A DNA stretch of 64,000 bases from Tilletiaria anomala UBC 951 (GCF_000711695.1 NW_013546990.1:1-64000); one strand, 5' to 3'. Shown: positions 13,067 to 25,067, numbered from the stretch's first letter. Numbers and translations: made by a program. Notes: a model not told the origin generated them from the letters alone.

Positions 13067-14728
13067 TCATTCATGCCTTCCTCCATCGTTTAATTGATCA
13101 TCGGGAGCGAAGAGTGCAAAGCCTTCTGTAGACTGTGCTTCAATATCTCTTGGGTCCCTGTCCTGCATCGGCGGCCTGCCATGCGAGTCCGAGCCGCCAG
13201 GGCCCCGAACATCGGCAGTAATCCTCTGTAGGTTCTCTAATTTTTCCGCATCGACAGTATAGCTGAAGCCATCGGATTCCCTGGAGCCAAGAAAGCGTTT
13301 CCGTCAGTCGAGAGCCCACTTGTACCAAAATCTAGCGGATGCACTCACGGTTCTCCCAGCGGTATCCACCAAAGCAGTGGCCGGCGGCCCATGATTTGCT
13401 TCCAATTTTCGGAAGGACCAATATCGTACACATTCACTTTTCCTGCTTGTTTCAAAGCCCGCCGCTCCTCTTTCGTCAGGACTTCGTCGCTCTTCCAGCC
13501 CGGCAACTGCTCATCCTGCCACTCCCTCGTCAAGGAGGGACGGTTTACCTGACCCCTGTCCGTGCTACGTCGGACAAGGTTTCGCAGTCTATTCTCTAGG
13601 CGAGGCCGGCTGGATGTGATTGTGTCGCTTGCATGTATTCGGATTCTTCCGGAACCTTCCATGCTCTCGATAGTGGTGCGGTTCTTGCAGATCAGATATG
13701 CGTGGTAGGCCGTGAAAGGGATGACAGCGACGCCGAAGATGAAGCCGATGAACAACACCGCAGCCCAGACGATCGGGGAAGTCTCGAATCCATCCAGCTC
13801 AATGTTGACAAATTGGACGAGTGCACGCGCCATCTCTTGAAAGGCGTACACACACAATAACGACGTGTAGAAGAGAAAGAGGAAGAATGCTTTGTGGTTG
13901 CGAAGCCCAACGCAGGATGATGCCAGCCAGGGGCAGTGGTGGTCCATTCGGAGTACACAGATGCCACATGTGCTGCAATGGTGTGCACGATCGGGTTTTG
14001 GCCCATTGCATTTTGCACACCATCTTGCATCACCCGAAGACTTGACCATCAGGCCTGAGGCTTTTACGCGTCCATGAGCAAGTACTGAGCTGCCACTGAC
14101 GAGGTCGTCAAGCTGCTGGCGACCGGTTCGTGCGGGTAGCTGCGGCTGCCCTGGTAAGAGTCTGGATATCCCTACCGGCCCAGAGTTGGGTAGGAGAGGA
14201 GCGGACACATCGCGGTCGTCGCAACCATCGGGCTCTTCCCATGCCTTGACTTGGACATGGTCGACAGGCTCGGAGCCTGCTGCTGCTTCAGGCCGATTTC
14301 TACTAGCGTTGGGGGCCATGTTTGTATTCTGTCCTGATACTGCTAGCCCTTCCACATCGCGGCGTTCAAAGCTCGACCCAGCGTGTCGCTGGCTGCCCAG
14401 CGGGGTTCCTGGATTTTTGAAGACCGCAGCAAGGAACGACCAAAATGTCATGCCTGACAGGCCCTGCGTGATGATGAGTTCCAAGAGCCCTTTGAGCCAC
14501 GCGCCCACGTGCACCATGTTATAAGAGATGGCTAGCGAGAACGTCATTGTTCCCCATGTAAAGAGGATGAGGGCGCAGACCTTAATGTAGAAAGTTGGGG
14601 GGGGGAGTTCAGCTGTCGAAAGCTATTATTCGCTTGCAATTCCCAAAGACACTGCTTACAATCGAGAAAGGAAGCCACTTGACAACTCCCCACCCGATGC
14701 GGGCTGCTGTGCTTTGATTGCGAGGCAT
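13067..14728 (-). CDS. DHHC-type protein S-palmitoyltransferase, 3 exons
   Basis: Predicted 504-aa integral membrane enzyme that palmitoylates protein cysteines by an auto-acylated cysteine intermediate. Exons: 14728-14660, 14580-13349, 13280-13067; phases close. Two hydrophobic segments lie in the first 85 residues. The cysteine-rich domain (about 205-260) has [31 protein letters not shown] split as expected, with the catalytic DHHC cysteine near residue 239. Two more membrane segments follow, then a polar tail. The overall four-TM layout resembles the Pfa3/Pfa4 group, but I cannot assign the exact paralogue. A linker of about 110 residues between the second and third zones is longer than in yeast Pfa proteins. 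The first exon encodes only 23 residues and was placed by splice consensus and a good hydrophobic N-terminus. Confidence 0.93.
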
Positions 14729-15246
14729 CTTGATTGATTAGAGCGACCGCGCAAGCGTGCCGGATGGGATATGTGTGAACTGGTGAAGAACGAGGGAGGA
14801 GGGCGATGAAGCGCCTAGGCGCTTAGAGGTCAACGCCTCTACACGAAGGACCTCATGAGTCTTCCAAGGTTGGACGCTGCACTGCTCTGCCGTTCAGATG
14901 CGATGCGTCGCTTGACATGACCTAGCAAGAAGTGCGCCTGATCGCCGACATTGCCCTGACTTTGAGTGTATACAGTGTGTAGCCTGTTCGACTCGCCAGC
15001 TTGGATGCGATCGAGTCCGCATCGCTGGTGGCGTGTGATGCTGGGCGGCTTCCGCCTCCCGGGAACCGAGTTCCATGTTTGCGTCCAGATTCTGACATGC
15101 GCCCTCTCATATTGGCTCATTTTCACCAATTCTCATTACCAGTCGAAATGGCTTCACCGTCTTCAAATGATATCATCACCCTTTCTTGGGCTGTGCATAT
15201 TTGGCGTTCAGTGTGACCCTGTTTAGCATTGTGTGTAGCCGATAGA
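14729..15246. promoter_or_regulatory. divergent intergenic region between DHHC gene and TMA23
   Basis: 518 bp between opposite start codons. It holds no credible gene. No motif stood out on reading. Confidence 0.5.
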
Positions 15247-16309
15247 ATGGCACTACGGCAAGCGAAGCGACGGAAGATCGCTTTCGAAGGGGAGATTGCT
15301 TCTGATGCCGAGACCTCCGCCCTTGCGTTGACCTCAGCGTCGGCTGTAAAGTCTTCGCGATCCAACTTCAGCCCGACAGACTACCTTATACAACATGGCT
15401 GGCAAGGGGCAGGGGTGCCGCTCGATGGAAAAAATGGAAAAGGACTCAAGAAGCCACTTGCCTTACCCCAAAAACGGGATGTCAAGGGCCTTGGCAAGAA
15501 TCGGGATAGAGCAGTGGAATGGTGGGATTGCCTCTTCGAAGTGCGTGTCCTATGCATCGAACCGACGCCGTAAAATGGAAATGAAGGGCATTTTTGCTGA
15601 ACGAGTTTGTTTATTTTCTTTTCAGGCAAGTGCCAAGACATTGGCTATCGGCCCTACAACTACACCATCGACAGCCCCTTCCAGTGGCATTGCAACGGCT
15701 ACAATCATCTCTTCAGAAAAGAGCTTATCGCTGCATGCGACAGCCAAGCGCGAAGTTGCTCGACGCCAGCTTATGAGTGGCTTTATTAGAGGAGAAGTCA
15801 TTGGCGGCTCAGATATTTCAAAAAAGGGCAAGGAAGCGTCGAGTGAGCCAAAGGGCTCAGCATCAATGGCGTTTGAGGTTGTACCGCGCAGCGGTGCGAC
15901 CGACAAACAGTCCTCATCTGCAAAGGCTGCGAAGAAAGCCGCAAGAGAGCAGCGAAAGGCAGAAAAGGCAGCAAGGAAGTTGGCGCGAGAAGAGAAGCGG
16001 CAGCGAAAAGAGTCACGAAGACTTCGGAAGGCCGCAAAGCACGAGGCAGCAGCTGCAACTGTAGCAGATCCCACTACTCTGTGTGGCGTCGATGGCGAAG
16101 CACTACCACATTCGCCAACGATATCTCCAACCAACGGCTTCCCAGATTCAGAGAGTTTGAAGGATAAGAAAAAAAAGAACAAGAAACGCGTTGCAAAGGG
16201 CGATGGACCTGAAGGCAGTCCTGCCGATGTTGGAAGACGCTCCCTCCTGCCAGATAGTACGCCAAGGAGCAAGAAGACCCGACGAAAGACGGGAGAGGGC
16301 CAGGACTGA
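15247..16309 (+). CDS. TMA23: Tma23-like G-patch ribosome-biogenesis factor
   Basis: Predicted 325-aa nucleolar protein. Two exons: 15247-15540 and 15626-16309, intron phase 0 with GTGCGT..TTTTCAG. Residues about 45-98 contain YLIQHGWQGAGVPLDG, GKGLKKPLALPQKRD and KGLGKNRD followed by VEWWDCLF, matching the degenerate G-patch of yeast Tma23 (YLISYGW..GLKRPILVKHKRDKKGLG..WWERLF). The rest is low-complexity and very lysine/arginine-rich (repeated KKAARE, RKAEKAARK, KDKKKKNKK), as in nucleolar pre-ribosome factors, and is likely partly coiled coil. About 45 residues precede the G-patch, more than in yeast, and the true start could be different. Role in 40S biogenesis is by analogy. Confidence 0.85.
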
Positions 16310-18026
16310 GGCGAACAATGGAATTGCATGTTGCGCGATGGCTCTTCAACTTAACGCATGTGTATACGGTAGCAGTCGAACAAAGTTAGCACACTGATGT
16401 CGCAATCCATTCTCTATCTCATGGACACGGTTGGTTATTGGTTTGCTTGCTTTGCTGCCCTTGCAATGTCGCTGCGGCGTGCCGAGTGCTGAAGAAATGC
16501 AAAGTTTGGATTCGCTTCGGCCCACTCCACGACCGTTTCTTCATGTGCCATGTATCGTAGATGGTGTTTTTTTCGGCTGCCTCTGGCCTGTCACGGCAAT
16601 CATTGTGCATAATCCTAGGCTGGTGTAACAGTCAAAGTACCAATCCCGTTGAAGGAAGCTTGTATAAGTGTATCCACGCTTAACTACAGTCTACTCGAAG
16701 CCACCTGAACATCTCGCCCCGCTTTCGGCGCTTCATTTGCAGGTGATGGCGCACTGGCTCGTGGAAGTGTGTCAGCAGTACGGCCAAGTGTGTATGAGCA
16801 TGTCACATTAACGTAAGCTCGTCAGAGCACCCGCCTGTCGGAGGAATGGAGTACTTGGGTAGATAAAAGTACTGAACTATATGACTAGTTCAACGAAGCG
16901 AGTGCGACGACGACGCGTCCATCGTCAAGCTCATGTGTCAAGCTGAGGCATTCAGCGCCAAGGCGAGATGCTGGCGGAGCGCTGAAATTGATCGAATCAA
17001 GGCAATGGCACTCTTCCTTCAGACATCATAGGACCAAAATCATTTTGACGTCCCTGTTTGTTTTTAGAGCCGTGCGGAACTCTCGGCACATGGCGAAAGC
17101 TGCACCACATGCGGATTGTGGAGACCCTGCAAAAAAAGGGGGGACAAGAATGGCACCAAGCCTGACGCCGCCACAACCGAAACAGAAGAGACACACTCTG
17201 GCTAAGTACACCAGTGTCGTGAGGCTGCTTCGCTTCATTTTGAATGCGTTTCTCGAGACACATGTTGACTTCACAGATCGATCGCCCGCTTTCTCGGCCG
17301 GCGTATAGCGGACTCTCAGACGAGAGAAGCGACCCGCAGATATCCATTATCTGCTGTGTTGTGTGCATCTGCACCTCTGGGGATTGTGGCCTATTGTGAG
17401 CAACCCACTGTCGCAACATTTCAAGAGCTCGGTTGGAGCCACAATGCCACGATCGCGTCAAGGAGAGCCACCAATCCGCCTTATCGGCGCGTAAAGTAGC
17501 AAACACCTCGCACATGAGCGACAGGGTGCAGGGTACAATCAATCTCTTTCCCTGCAATCAATGCTACTTGAATCAGATGCCATTGGGTGGGATGGACTGA
17601 AACATGACCCACGATTCAATATAAGACCTCTTCCATCAGCACTCTTGCTGGTTGCGAATGCCTTCCACCAACGGCACCCTGAAGATGTCCATGTCAGCAG
17701 CACAGCCATAGTTCACTTTCACGGTACATACATGACGGACATCTCTGTCCCGTGGCTGCATTCAATTTGCGGCTGGATTTGGGCAGCTTTGGTGCATGTT
17801 CGGACTGCCGCCTACGCAGAGAACGCACATCCGACGGCTCACACCAGCGTAACTTGCTGCTCCTGGTGTGCGCAAGACATCCTGATTCTCCGCTTTGTAC
17901 TCGTATCGCAAAAAATATGCTTAATTGGTCTAAGTAGATCAGTGTAAGAGGCACGCTATGATACAGAAGGCCGCAATGGCGGTTTTGCATGAGGTAGTCC
18001 ATCACATCTTTTATCGAACATGCTCA
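16310..18026. other. 1.7-kb region between convergent TMA23 and DRS2
   Basis: No gene could be assigned. The longest frame is 16997-17557 on the minus strand (186 codons, listed separately as doubtful). The rest would be the 3' ends of the two flanking genes plus unassigned sequence. A short stretch near 16815-16850 resembles part of a tRNA but does not fold as one. Confidence 0.5.
16997..17557 (-). CDS. doubtful hypothetical ORF, 186 codons
   Basis: An open frame that starts within or just after a good splice-acceptor sequence (TTGATTGCAG at its upstream end), so it could be an internal exon rather than a whole gene. The first 120 residues look protein-like (for example WWLSLTRSWHCGSNRALEML and TTQQIMDICGSLL) and the remainder does not. 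I recognise no domain and found no convincing upstream exon. It may be chance. Confidence 0.2.
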   Translation of the reverse strand: MQGKRLIVPCTLSLMCEVFATLRADKADWWLSLTRSWHCGSNRALEMLRQWVAHNRPQSPEVQMHTTQQIMDICGSLLSSESPLYAGRESGRSICEVNMCLEKRIQNEAKQPHDTGVLSQSVSLLFRLWRRQAWCHSCPPFFCRVSTIRMWCSFRHVPRVPHGSKNKQGRQNDFGPMMSEGRVPLP

Positions 18027-21000
18027 TTACAGCCCGGAAGGCCGTTGCACAGTCGTGTCGTACCGCCGGATGAGCTTCGCTTGTTCTCCCTCGCCCTCTG
18101 TCTGACTGAACGCGAATCCTCTTGTTCGCCGCATGCGCTGCACAGCGCGAACTTTGCGGATTGCCTTTTGGAATTGATCCATGCGCTGCAAGCGAGAATC
18201 CAGAAGGAGAAATGTAAGAAATCTGTAGATAGTGTATTCGACTTTGACAGCACAGGCAGAGGGCTCACTGGTCGGTAGTCTTGCAGGTTGTGTTTCTGCA
18301 CTTCTTGAATAATGTGGTATGATTTAGGCTGGTATGTGCGTTGCCAATATTTCCAGCAGAAGCTGCCATGTCAAGGGAAGGCATATGAGCGACAGCGCGT
18401 CTTCGATCATCATGGCTGGCCAGACACTTACTCTCGGAGCAGGCAAACGACCGGGACCAGGATCAAACAGAACCAGAAGAGCGAAAACCCATACAGGCGA
18501 GGTACGATGCCTTGACTGTAAGTGAAAGTGCCGAGTGACAATTAATATCGACGTGTAGAGTGCGGAGCTGCGCTTCTGGCACTGTACTCACTATTCGAGA
18601 GAGAGATGAATACGAGGAATGAGAGGGGCGATGATGGCGTAAAGGATGAGGAATACGAGGGTGAAGACAAAGGATCCAGGGATAGCCGCGACGGTGTACT
18701 TGGTCCACAGATCCGAGACAAGAGCAGCCTTGCCGAGGACGGTGACGAGTACGCTGCAAAAAAGGGTTGTCCCCCAGATCCACTGATAGCTGTTATAGCC
18801 GCCAGCCAACTGTGGGCTACCCCAAAAGGCGGTTGTGACGAAGATATAACACAGCAACGAGTGGTAGAAGGCGTTGAGCGTCCAGCCTGCGAATCGCCGC
18901 TTGCTGAAGAAGGTTTGTCGATAGAGTTGCGGATATCGATCGAGCATCCTGGCGCTTAGATATTGATCAAAGATGCCGATCACAAGTGGCGGCAGAACAG
19001 TGAATATCACATTGTAGAAGGACAGCGTCCACCCCTCGAACGGGACTTGGCCGGAGAAGCTCGACTGGAAGCTGAACCAGAATTGGGTCATGTACAGCAC
19101 AATGTTCTGTTTCACAAACGCCGCACACGCACGCACCCAGCGATGCATCCGAGAAGCAGTCAGGCACCATCTCCAATACACACGTCACTTTTCCACTGCT
19201 TACCTTGTAGAAGGAGTACAGGATCATCTTGCTGAGGCGAGTATAGCTCCAAGTGCCATGCACGAGCAGTAGCTTACGCAGGTACCTGAACTGACTGATC
19301 GCCACGTCGGCTGAGCGCGCAGCTTGCAAACCTTCGACGCCGCTGATACCGACGCCAACATGCGCGGCTTGGATCATGCTCACGTCGTTGGCACCGTCGC
19401 CGATCGCGAGCAAGATGGAACGCTGGTGCTTCTTGACGAGCTTGACAACGAGCGCTTTCTGCAGCGGCGAAACGCGGCAGCAGACAACGGCCTTACACAT
19501 GATGGCGAGCTCGAGGAACATCTTCGACAGGTCCTTCTCTAGCGCAAATTCCAGGCTCTTGCCATCGATGATCAACGCGAGCTCCTCGAATTCACCAGCG
19601 CTGCGCTGGCTCTTGACAGCGTGCAGGCGCTTGCTCAAGAAGTCGGCCGTGTCATGCGCATTGTCCTCATTGACAATGACGAGCGTCATCGACTCGGAGA
19701 TCAGCTTGCACGACAAGCCAATGTTGATGGCTGTCTCTTGCCTGTCACCGGTCAACACCCAGATCTTGATGCCAGCATTTTGCAACGTGTGGATCGTCTC
19801 GGGCACGCCCTCTTGCAGCTTGTCCTCGATCGCAGTGGCACCGAGGAGGTACAAGTTCTGCTCGATCACCTCGGCCACTTGGTCTAATGCCTCTCCCCGA
19901 CCCTGGATTTGCGCAGCGGCTTGGTCGTACATGCGCGACCATTGACGATACTCTTGCTCCGAAATCTCTCGCATTGCAACACAGAGAGTCCGTAGGCCCT
20001 CCGTCGCGTAGTCCTAAGGAAATGGGGTACATGCAATGTATGCCAACGTCAGCGTCGCTGAAGGGACGTAAGCGGTAGCAAACTCACCTCCAAATGGACG
20101 ACAGTCGAGTCGGTGAAAGACTGCTTCTCCGAGAGCCTGGAGATAATAACCGTATCCGCGCCTTTGCAGTAGAGCTTGATTTTCCCATCGGGGCCTCGCA
20201 CGACAGTAGACATGCGTTTGCGCGTGCTGTTGAACTCGCACACATTGAGGACCTCGTACTCCAGCTCCCTCCCTCGCACATTGACAAAGACCGAGCGGGG
20301 CTTCCGCGTGACGAACTGGTAGCCCATGCACTCTGCGCCGGCGACGAGCGCCGCCTCGTCCGGACTGGATGCCTGGAAGACGACCTTGTTGCCCTTGCGT
20401 TCGGGAATAACGGTGTGGCAGACGGCGAGTAGGGTGAGAAATTCGTCGATGATGCCACTGCTGCCATCATCCGGCAAGGTGCCGTCCATGATCGCCTTGA
20501 GCTCGTGCCACGTGCGCTGCCCGCCTATTTCGCGGCCGTCCGGGCCGACTTCGCCAGTGCCTTGCTTGCTCTCATCGATGACGTCCGTGTACGAGACACC
20601 GCCGATGCTGGCCTGTTTAAACTCCATCTCGTTGCGCGTCAACGTGCCGGTCTTGTCGCTGAAAATGTAGTCGATCTGCCCCAGCTCCTCGACTAGGCTT
20701 GACGTGCGACAGAGCGCAGGCGTGTCGGTTGGTGCGTAGTACATGTCGAGGTCTGAGTTGATCAGCATAGCCTGCTGGTACTTGATGATCTCCATCATGA
20801 CAATCAGTGAGATTGGGATGAGGTTGTTGTACGCAATGACAAATGTCAGAGTATCCTCGATGAAAACGCGGCCCTTGGACTTGCTGTCGTTTTGCAGCAA
20901 GAGGTACTGCATCTCGTTGGCGAATGCCGTGTTGCGCACGATCGCGCCGATGGCCGATGCGAGCGAAAGCGCAAGGAGGAGGCAGAACAGGAGCAGGATA

Positions 21001-22682
21001 AGCGTGTTGACGTCCTTCTCGACGGCCGTGCGCTTGACCGGGGTGGCGGTGGCGTTGCGCATCAGCTTGGTCTCGTGCCCGGTGAAGACGACCAAGCCGT
21101 AGACCCAAGGAGTATTTCGCAGCTGCGCACCTCGCAGCAGCAGCTGCTCTGGGCTCAGCGGGACCTTGCGCATCGGCGTACCACTGAAGCCGGGAGTGGA
21201 GCTGAGCTGAATGTTTAGCGTCGCATCGAACGTGTAAAGGCTGTTATTCGGCTGTTCGGACGTCAAGTTGCCACGCAACGCCGCCGCGGAGGAAGGCGTG
21301 GTGAGACGGCTTGTATCCGGGGAGGCCTGCTTGATCTTGAGATTGGTCTCTCCATCCAGATTTGCCGTCTCGACATAGCACAGGCCTTCAGGTTCGGAGC
21401 TGCTCAACAGGACCATATCGGCTGGGAAGAACTCGTTGCTCTCGACACGCACAATGTCTCCCACTTGAATGTGTTGCCATTTGCGCAAGTCGAACCCACC
21501 TGTCCCGGGTTCGAGCACTTGCGCCAGACGCGAATTCAGCTCGGCATCCGAGTTGTGTCGTTTCATGTCCTCTTTCATCTCCTTAAAAGCGGTTGCGAGC
21601 AAGACGAGGGCCAACGGAATGATGGTCGTATACCGATTCGTAGGCGATACGCCGGGGATCTGCTGGATGCAGGCGGTGAAGAGGAAGAACACGTTGGCGT
21701 ACTTGGAGAATTGTTCTAGGGTCGATTACCAGGAAAGCAAATGGGAACATCAGCGAGATGCGAGCACACACAAGCTTTGCAAGTGCGACCTCTGAGATGG
21801 GAACTCACCAATCAGAAACTTGGGAAGAAAGGTGATGATGTTGTACTTGCTCGTGCTGACATAGTTGTCGCTAAACTTCAGCAGATCGTTCGCCGTCTGG
21901 TCATTAACCTGAATGACACGTTCCCCTTCTTTGACCTTCAAGTTGGATTGCCTACCCATGGCCCTGTTAAAATCCTCTTGTATCGCGCGCAAGCTCCTGC
22001 TCACTCCGTCGAACCTGGAGGAAGCCTTGGTTTTGCGTGCTCGCAATGCGGCAATCCCCTCTTGCTCCTTCTTGCTGCGGCGTTCGACTCCTGTGCCGCT
22101 GTCCCTCCCTAGTCCAGGCGCAGCACCGCTTCCACGAGCTCCACCAGACGAGTTGCGCCCGTAGGGCAGGGATTTGTGGTTGTACTCTTCCGACGGGGTG
22201 AGTTCATCATCTGCCTCGATGGCCTTGAAGTTGCCGGTCGTAGACGCCTCGTACGCGTCACCAAAGGGCCCTCGGTCATCGTACGGCGCATCTGCGTAGT
22301 TGGAAGAGGACATTCCCCCACCAGAAAAAGGTAACCCGCTGTCGATGCTGCCGAGCATTCCGGCGCCTCCACTTTGATAAGGCGGCGTGGCGGCATGCAG
22401 CGTCGATGATTTCCCTCGACTGGAAGAAGACACTGCACCGCCATCTGGCACTCCGCCAAAGGACATGTCGTCGCCGCCACCAATGAGATCGATGTCGTCG
22501 GCGTCTAGCAGGACATGGCTTTGTGGTGGCCCAGTCCCACCCGATTGGTCAGCTGTGGCAGGGTAGGAGTAGTCCTGAGGGCCGTTGAAGCTCGCAAATG
22601 GATCCTGCAAAGCAACTGCCGCTCGCGAAGATTGCGCTGTTCCAGCGGTGGGCCGCGAGAGGATGTCGGCAAATGGATCCAT
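18027..22682 (-). CDS. DRS2: Drs2-type P4-ATPase, aminophospholipid flippase
   Basis: Predicted 1387-aa flippase that moves phosphatidylserine and ethanolamine to the cytosolic leaflet of the trans-Golgi network with a Cdc50-type partner. Seven exons: 22682-21809, 21715-20088, 20013-19204, 19106-18592, 18515-18432, 18362-18269, 18185-18027. Long disordered N-terminus (residues 1-230, Gly/Ser/Asp-rich), then EQFSKYANVFFLF. The dephosphorylation loop DGET is near 412. PISL in TM4 (about 592) is followed by QAMLINSDLDMYY, and the phosphorylated aspartate in DKTGTLT is about D645. The hinge GDGANDVSMIQ follows. The last three small exons encode the Drs2-specific tail (YQGIVPRLYGF, KHNLQDYRP, RMDQFQKAIRKVRAVQRMRRTRGFAFSQ) that autoinhibits the pump and binds PI4P in yeast; this and the sequence order separate it from Dnf-type flippases. 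Confidence 0.97.
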
Positions 22683-23207
22683 GGAGGTCTGTCGGAAGTT
22701 TCGCGTATGTGAAAAGTGCCAAAGGTGGCAGTCTAATCACTTGATTGTTGCAGGCGTCCGCCTCGGCGCATCCACATCGGGACGAGCAGAGCCACACCTC
22801 GTTTGAGCTGCCAAATTCGAAGCCGTGCCCGAGGTGTCGAGGGTGCAGAGGGCCGTCTTGCAGCTTGGAGCATCGATCCTTCCTAGCACGATGATGCTGT
22901 GAGAGATGCGTATTGTGCAATAGAGGATGCTTGTTTGAGGGATGAGTTCACGCTCTTGACTGTTGAGAGTCAAACGAAACTGCGCTCCAGCGTCTGCAGT
23001 CCAGGGCCGTGAGGGGCGCAACCCTACTTTATCCTCAATTGACAATCAAGCTTTTTGGTAATCATAAACGTACGTATGATTTCATTTTGGAAGGCCTACA
23101 TGCTCCATTTCGTTAAACAGCATTCAGCCAGGATTGGGCAGGTGCATTTACCGCTGGCAGCTCATAACAATACTGAGAAGGGAAGAGGCTGGAGTCCCGG
23201 GCACACC
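22683..23207. promoter_or_regulatory. divergent intergenic region between DRS2 and the pinin-like gene
   Basis: About 525 bp between opposite start codons. The frame of the downstream gene stays open to 23055, but the segment 23055-23207 lacks the composition of the rest of the protein, so I treat it as leader. No operator recognised. Confidence 0.5.
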
Positions 23208-25067
23208 ATGCCGCCCAAACAGTCGCCGCATAGCCGAAAGGCTAAAGAGCCAGCACAGGAGCACGAGCAGCAGCAGGCACCTGGGCTCAGCCCCGAAGTT
23301 GGCCCAGCCGCAGTCGCAGGGCTGGTGTCTTCTGCGGCTCCAAAGCAAAAGGAAGGTGAATACGGTGACAGAGATATGGGCGCTGCAGCCTCCAAAGGTG
23401 GCGTCGAGGAAGGCGCTCAGAAGACAGATGGGCAGAGGTCAGAAAAGGCGCCAGCCACCGGTGCTCCGACCAAAGCATCAGTGGATGATCATGATGAGGC
23501 GCCAGGCGACAGCGACCAAGAGGTAGATGCGCAGATCACCCGAGTGGAGGACGGTGTGAAAAATACTTCTTCGGAACCGATCTCAGAGAAAGACAAGCTG
23601 TCAGATTCAGAATCCATCCCTGCGTACGTCAAGCGGAACGAGCAAGCGGGTGAGAACGAAGCGCACAGAGAGCAAGCTACAGATTCAAAAGCAGGCGAGG
23701 CGCTCGAACCGGAAAATGCTCGACAGCAGGATGAAGCGTTACGACCAATGGAATGTGTGCAGGAAGAGACATGGCAAGAGCACAGGGAGGCCGAGACGGC
23801 TGGGGATGGTTTTGTACAGCCTCAAGGTGATAAGGAGCTTCTGAGTAAAGCCAGGGAGGAAGATGGCCGCAGACAAGAAAGGGAGCACGAGCATGACGAC
23901 GACGCAGGGAGACGCAGAAGGGAGCGCAAGCGGCCCAGGTTGATCCTCTCTGCGTTGCCGCGCGACGAGCGAGATGCAGCAGCGGCGGATGCAGAGGGTG
24001 CAGGCGACGTGGGCCCATCCACTACCGCCGCGCACGAACACGGCGGTGCGCATGCACCGCCAGAGAAGAAGCGTCGTCGTGGCCCTGGCGGGGCGCTCGG
24101 AATGATGTCGCTATTGCAGTCGACGCTGTCGAAAGCGCGCACGGAGGCCGAGACGGCGTCGCGCGACAAGGGTGCCAAGCAGCGCGCGTCGCTCGAGGCG
24201 CGTCTGGCCACCAAGCTGGCACGCGAGAATGAACAGATGCGGTCCGCGTCCGAAGAGAAGAGCCAGCTTCGCGCGCTGTTCCGCGTCGCCGAGGACATCG
24301 CGGCGGGCGAGGCGGAGCACCGCAGCCTGCGCGCGCAGAAGCGACGGCTGGCGAGTTTTCTCGTGACTAAGAACCCAGCAGCGGCTGCGACAGATTCTTC
24401 AGGAAAAAGGGGTCCCGGTCCCCGCGCCGGTGGTGGCAGGAGTCAAAGAGGAGCCGATGTCCGAGCTGCAGGATGGGGAAGAGTAGGTGGTGGGATCACC
24501 TCCTCGCCACCGCGGCGCGCCACAGCCCACTGTCTGCCAAACGACATACCCAAGGGCGCAGGCTCTAGCATCAGTGCCGATGTGCCGAGCTCGCTGCCAC
24601 CCGAGGCGATCACGCAGCCACAGTCTTACTCCTCCACAATCGCCTCGACTTCGTCGGCCCTGCCGCGCCCAGGGTCGATGGCGCACAACGAGCACCACTC
24701 GACATACCAGGTGTACTACCTGCCCAAGAAGTTGCTCGCGTGGCAGGAAGACGCGCTGGACGATCAGGAAGATGCGGTGGACGATGCAATCGAGGATGCG
24801 GACGACGCTTGGGCCGCGCGACGCAAGAAGCTCGAGGAGGAGCTCAAACAGCTGCTCGAAAAAGTCGGGCCATGGCCCAGCAAGGAGAAGAGCGACGGCG
24901 AGCGCCGTGGCGCGTGCGACGATAAGGACGGCATGGTCAAGGAGAACGAGCAGAGTGACAAGAATCAAGGCGACGGCGACGAAGACGAAATCAGCCGGGA
25001 GCGAAACCGAAACGATAACAACGATCAGAGGATGCGTGTTGCTCCTTCGTTTTCCTTGTCTCCTTAA
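23208..25067 (+). CDS. pinin/SDK/memA-domain protein
   Basis: Nuclear protein of the pinin family, whose members associate with the exon-junction complex and splicing factors. The first 290 residues are acidic, low-complexity and disordered. Then come KRPRLILSALPRD, a basic patch EKKRRRG and the memA-like region: GGALGMMSLLQSTLSKA, coiled coil rich in Ala/Glu/Arg ending LRAQKRRLASFL, and, after a gap, VYYLPKKLLAWQEDALDDQED and a second coiled coil. The ATG at 23208 (MPPKQSP) is preferred over 23055. Read straight through, the gene gives 619 aa. However, from about 24370 to 24482 the +1 frame (GVPVPAPVVAGVKEEPMSEL) fits the gene's GC-rich third positions much better. Introns at 24363-24402 (40 nt) and 24483-24568 (86 nt) would join the frames and give 577 aa. 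That alternative is inference. Confidence 0.75.
   Translation: MPPKQSPHSRKAKEPAQEHEQQQAPGLSPEVGPAAVAGLVSSAAPKQKEGEYGDRDMGAAASKGGVEEGAQKTDGQRSEKAPATGAPTKASVDDHDEAPGDSDQEVDAQITRVEDGVKNTSSEPISEKDKLSDSESIPAYVKRNEQAGENEAHREQATDSKAGEALEPENARQQDEALRPMECVQEETWQEHREAETAGDGFVQPQGDKELLSKAREEDGRRQEREHEHDDDAGRRRRERKRPRLILSALPRDERDAAAADAEGAGDVGPSTTAAHEHGGAHAPPEKKRRRGPGGALGMMSLLQSTLSKARTEAETASRDKGAKQRASLEARLATKLARENEQMRSASEEKSQLRALFRVAEDIAAGEAEHRSLRAQKRRLASFLVTKNPAAAATDSSGKRGPGPRAGGGRSQRGADVRAAGWGRVGGGITSSPPRRATAHCLPNDIPKGAGSSISADVPSSLPPEAITQPQSYSSTIASTSSALPRPGSMAHNEHHSTYQVYYLPKKLLAWQEDALDDQEDAVDDAIEDADDAWAARRKKLEEELKQLLEKVGPWPSKEKSDGERRGACDDKDGMVKENEQSDKNQGDGDEDEISRERNRNDNNDQRMRVAPSFSLSP

Noticed and set aside
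16815-16850. tRNA-like stretch (GTCAGAGCACCCGCCTGTCGG)
   Set aside because: No acceptor stem, no B box (GGTTCRANTCC) and no T-arm follow.
21481-21520. B-box-like GGGTTCGAGCA
   Set aside because: Lies inside DRS2 coding sequence and has no matching A box or stems.
22089-22483. Alternative frames in the DRS2 N-terminal exon
   Set aside because: The annotated frame connects in phase to the P4-ATPase core; the others do not.
23055-23207. Upstream in-frame start for the pinin-like gene
   Set aside because: The segment has a different composition, and the MPPKQSP start at 23208 looks better; retained as leader.
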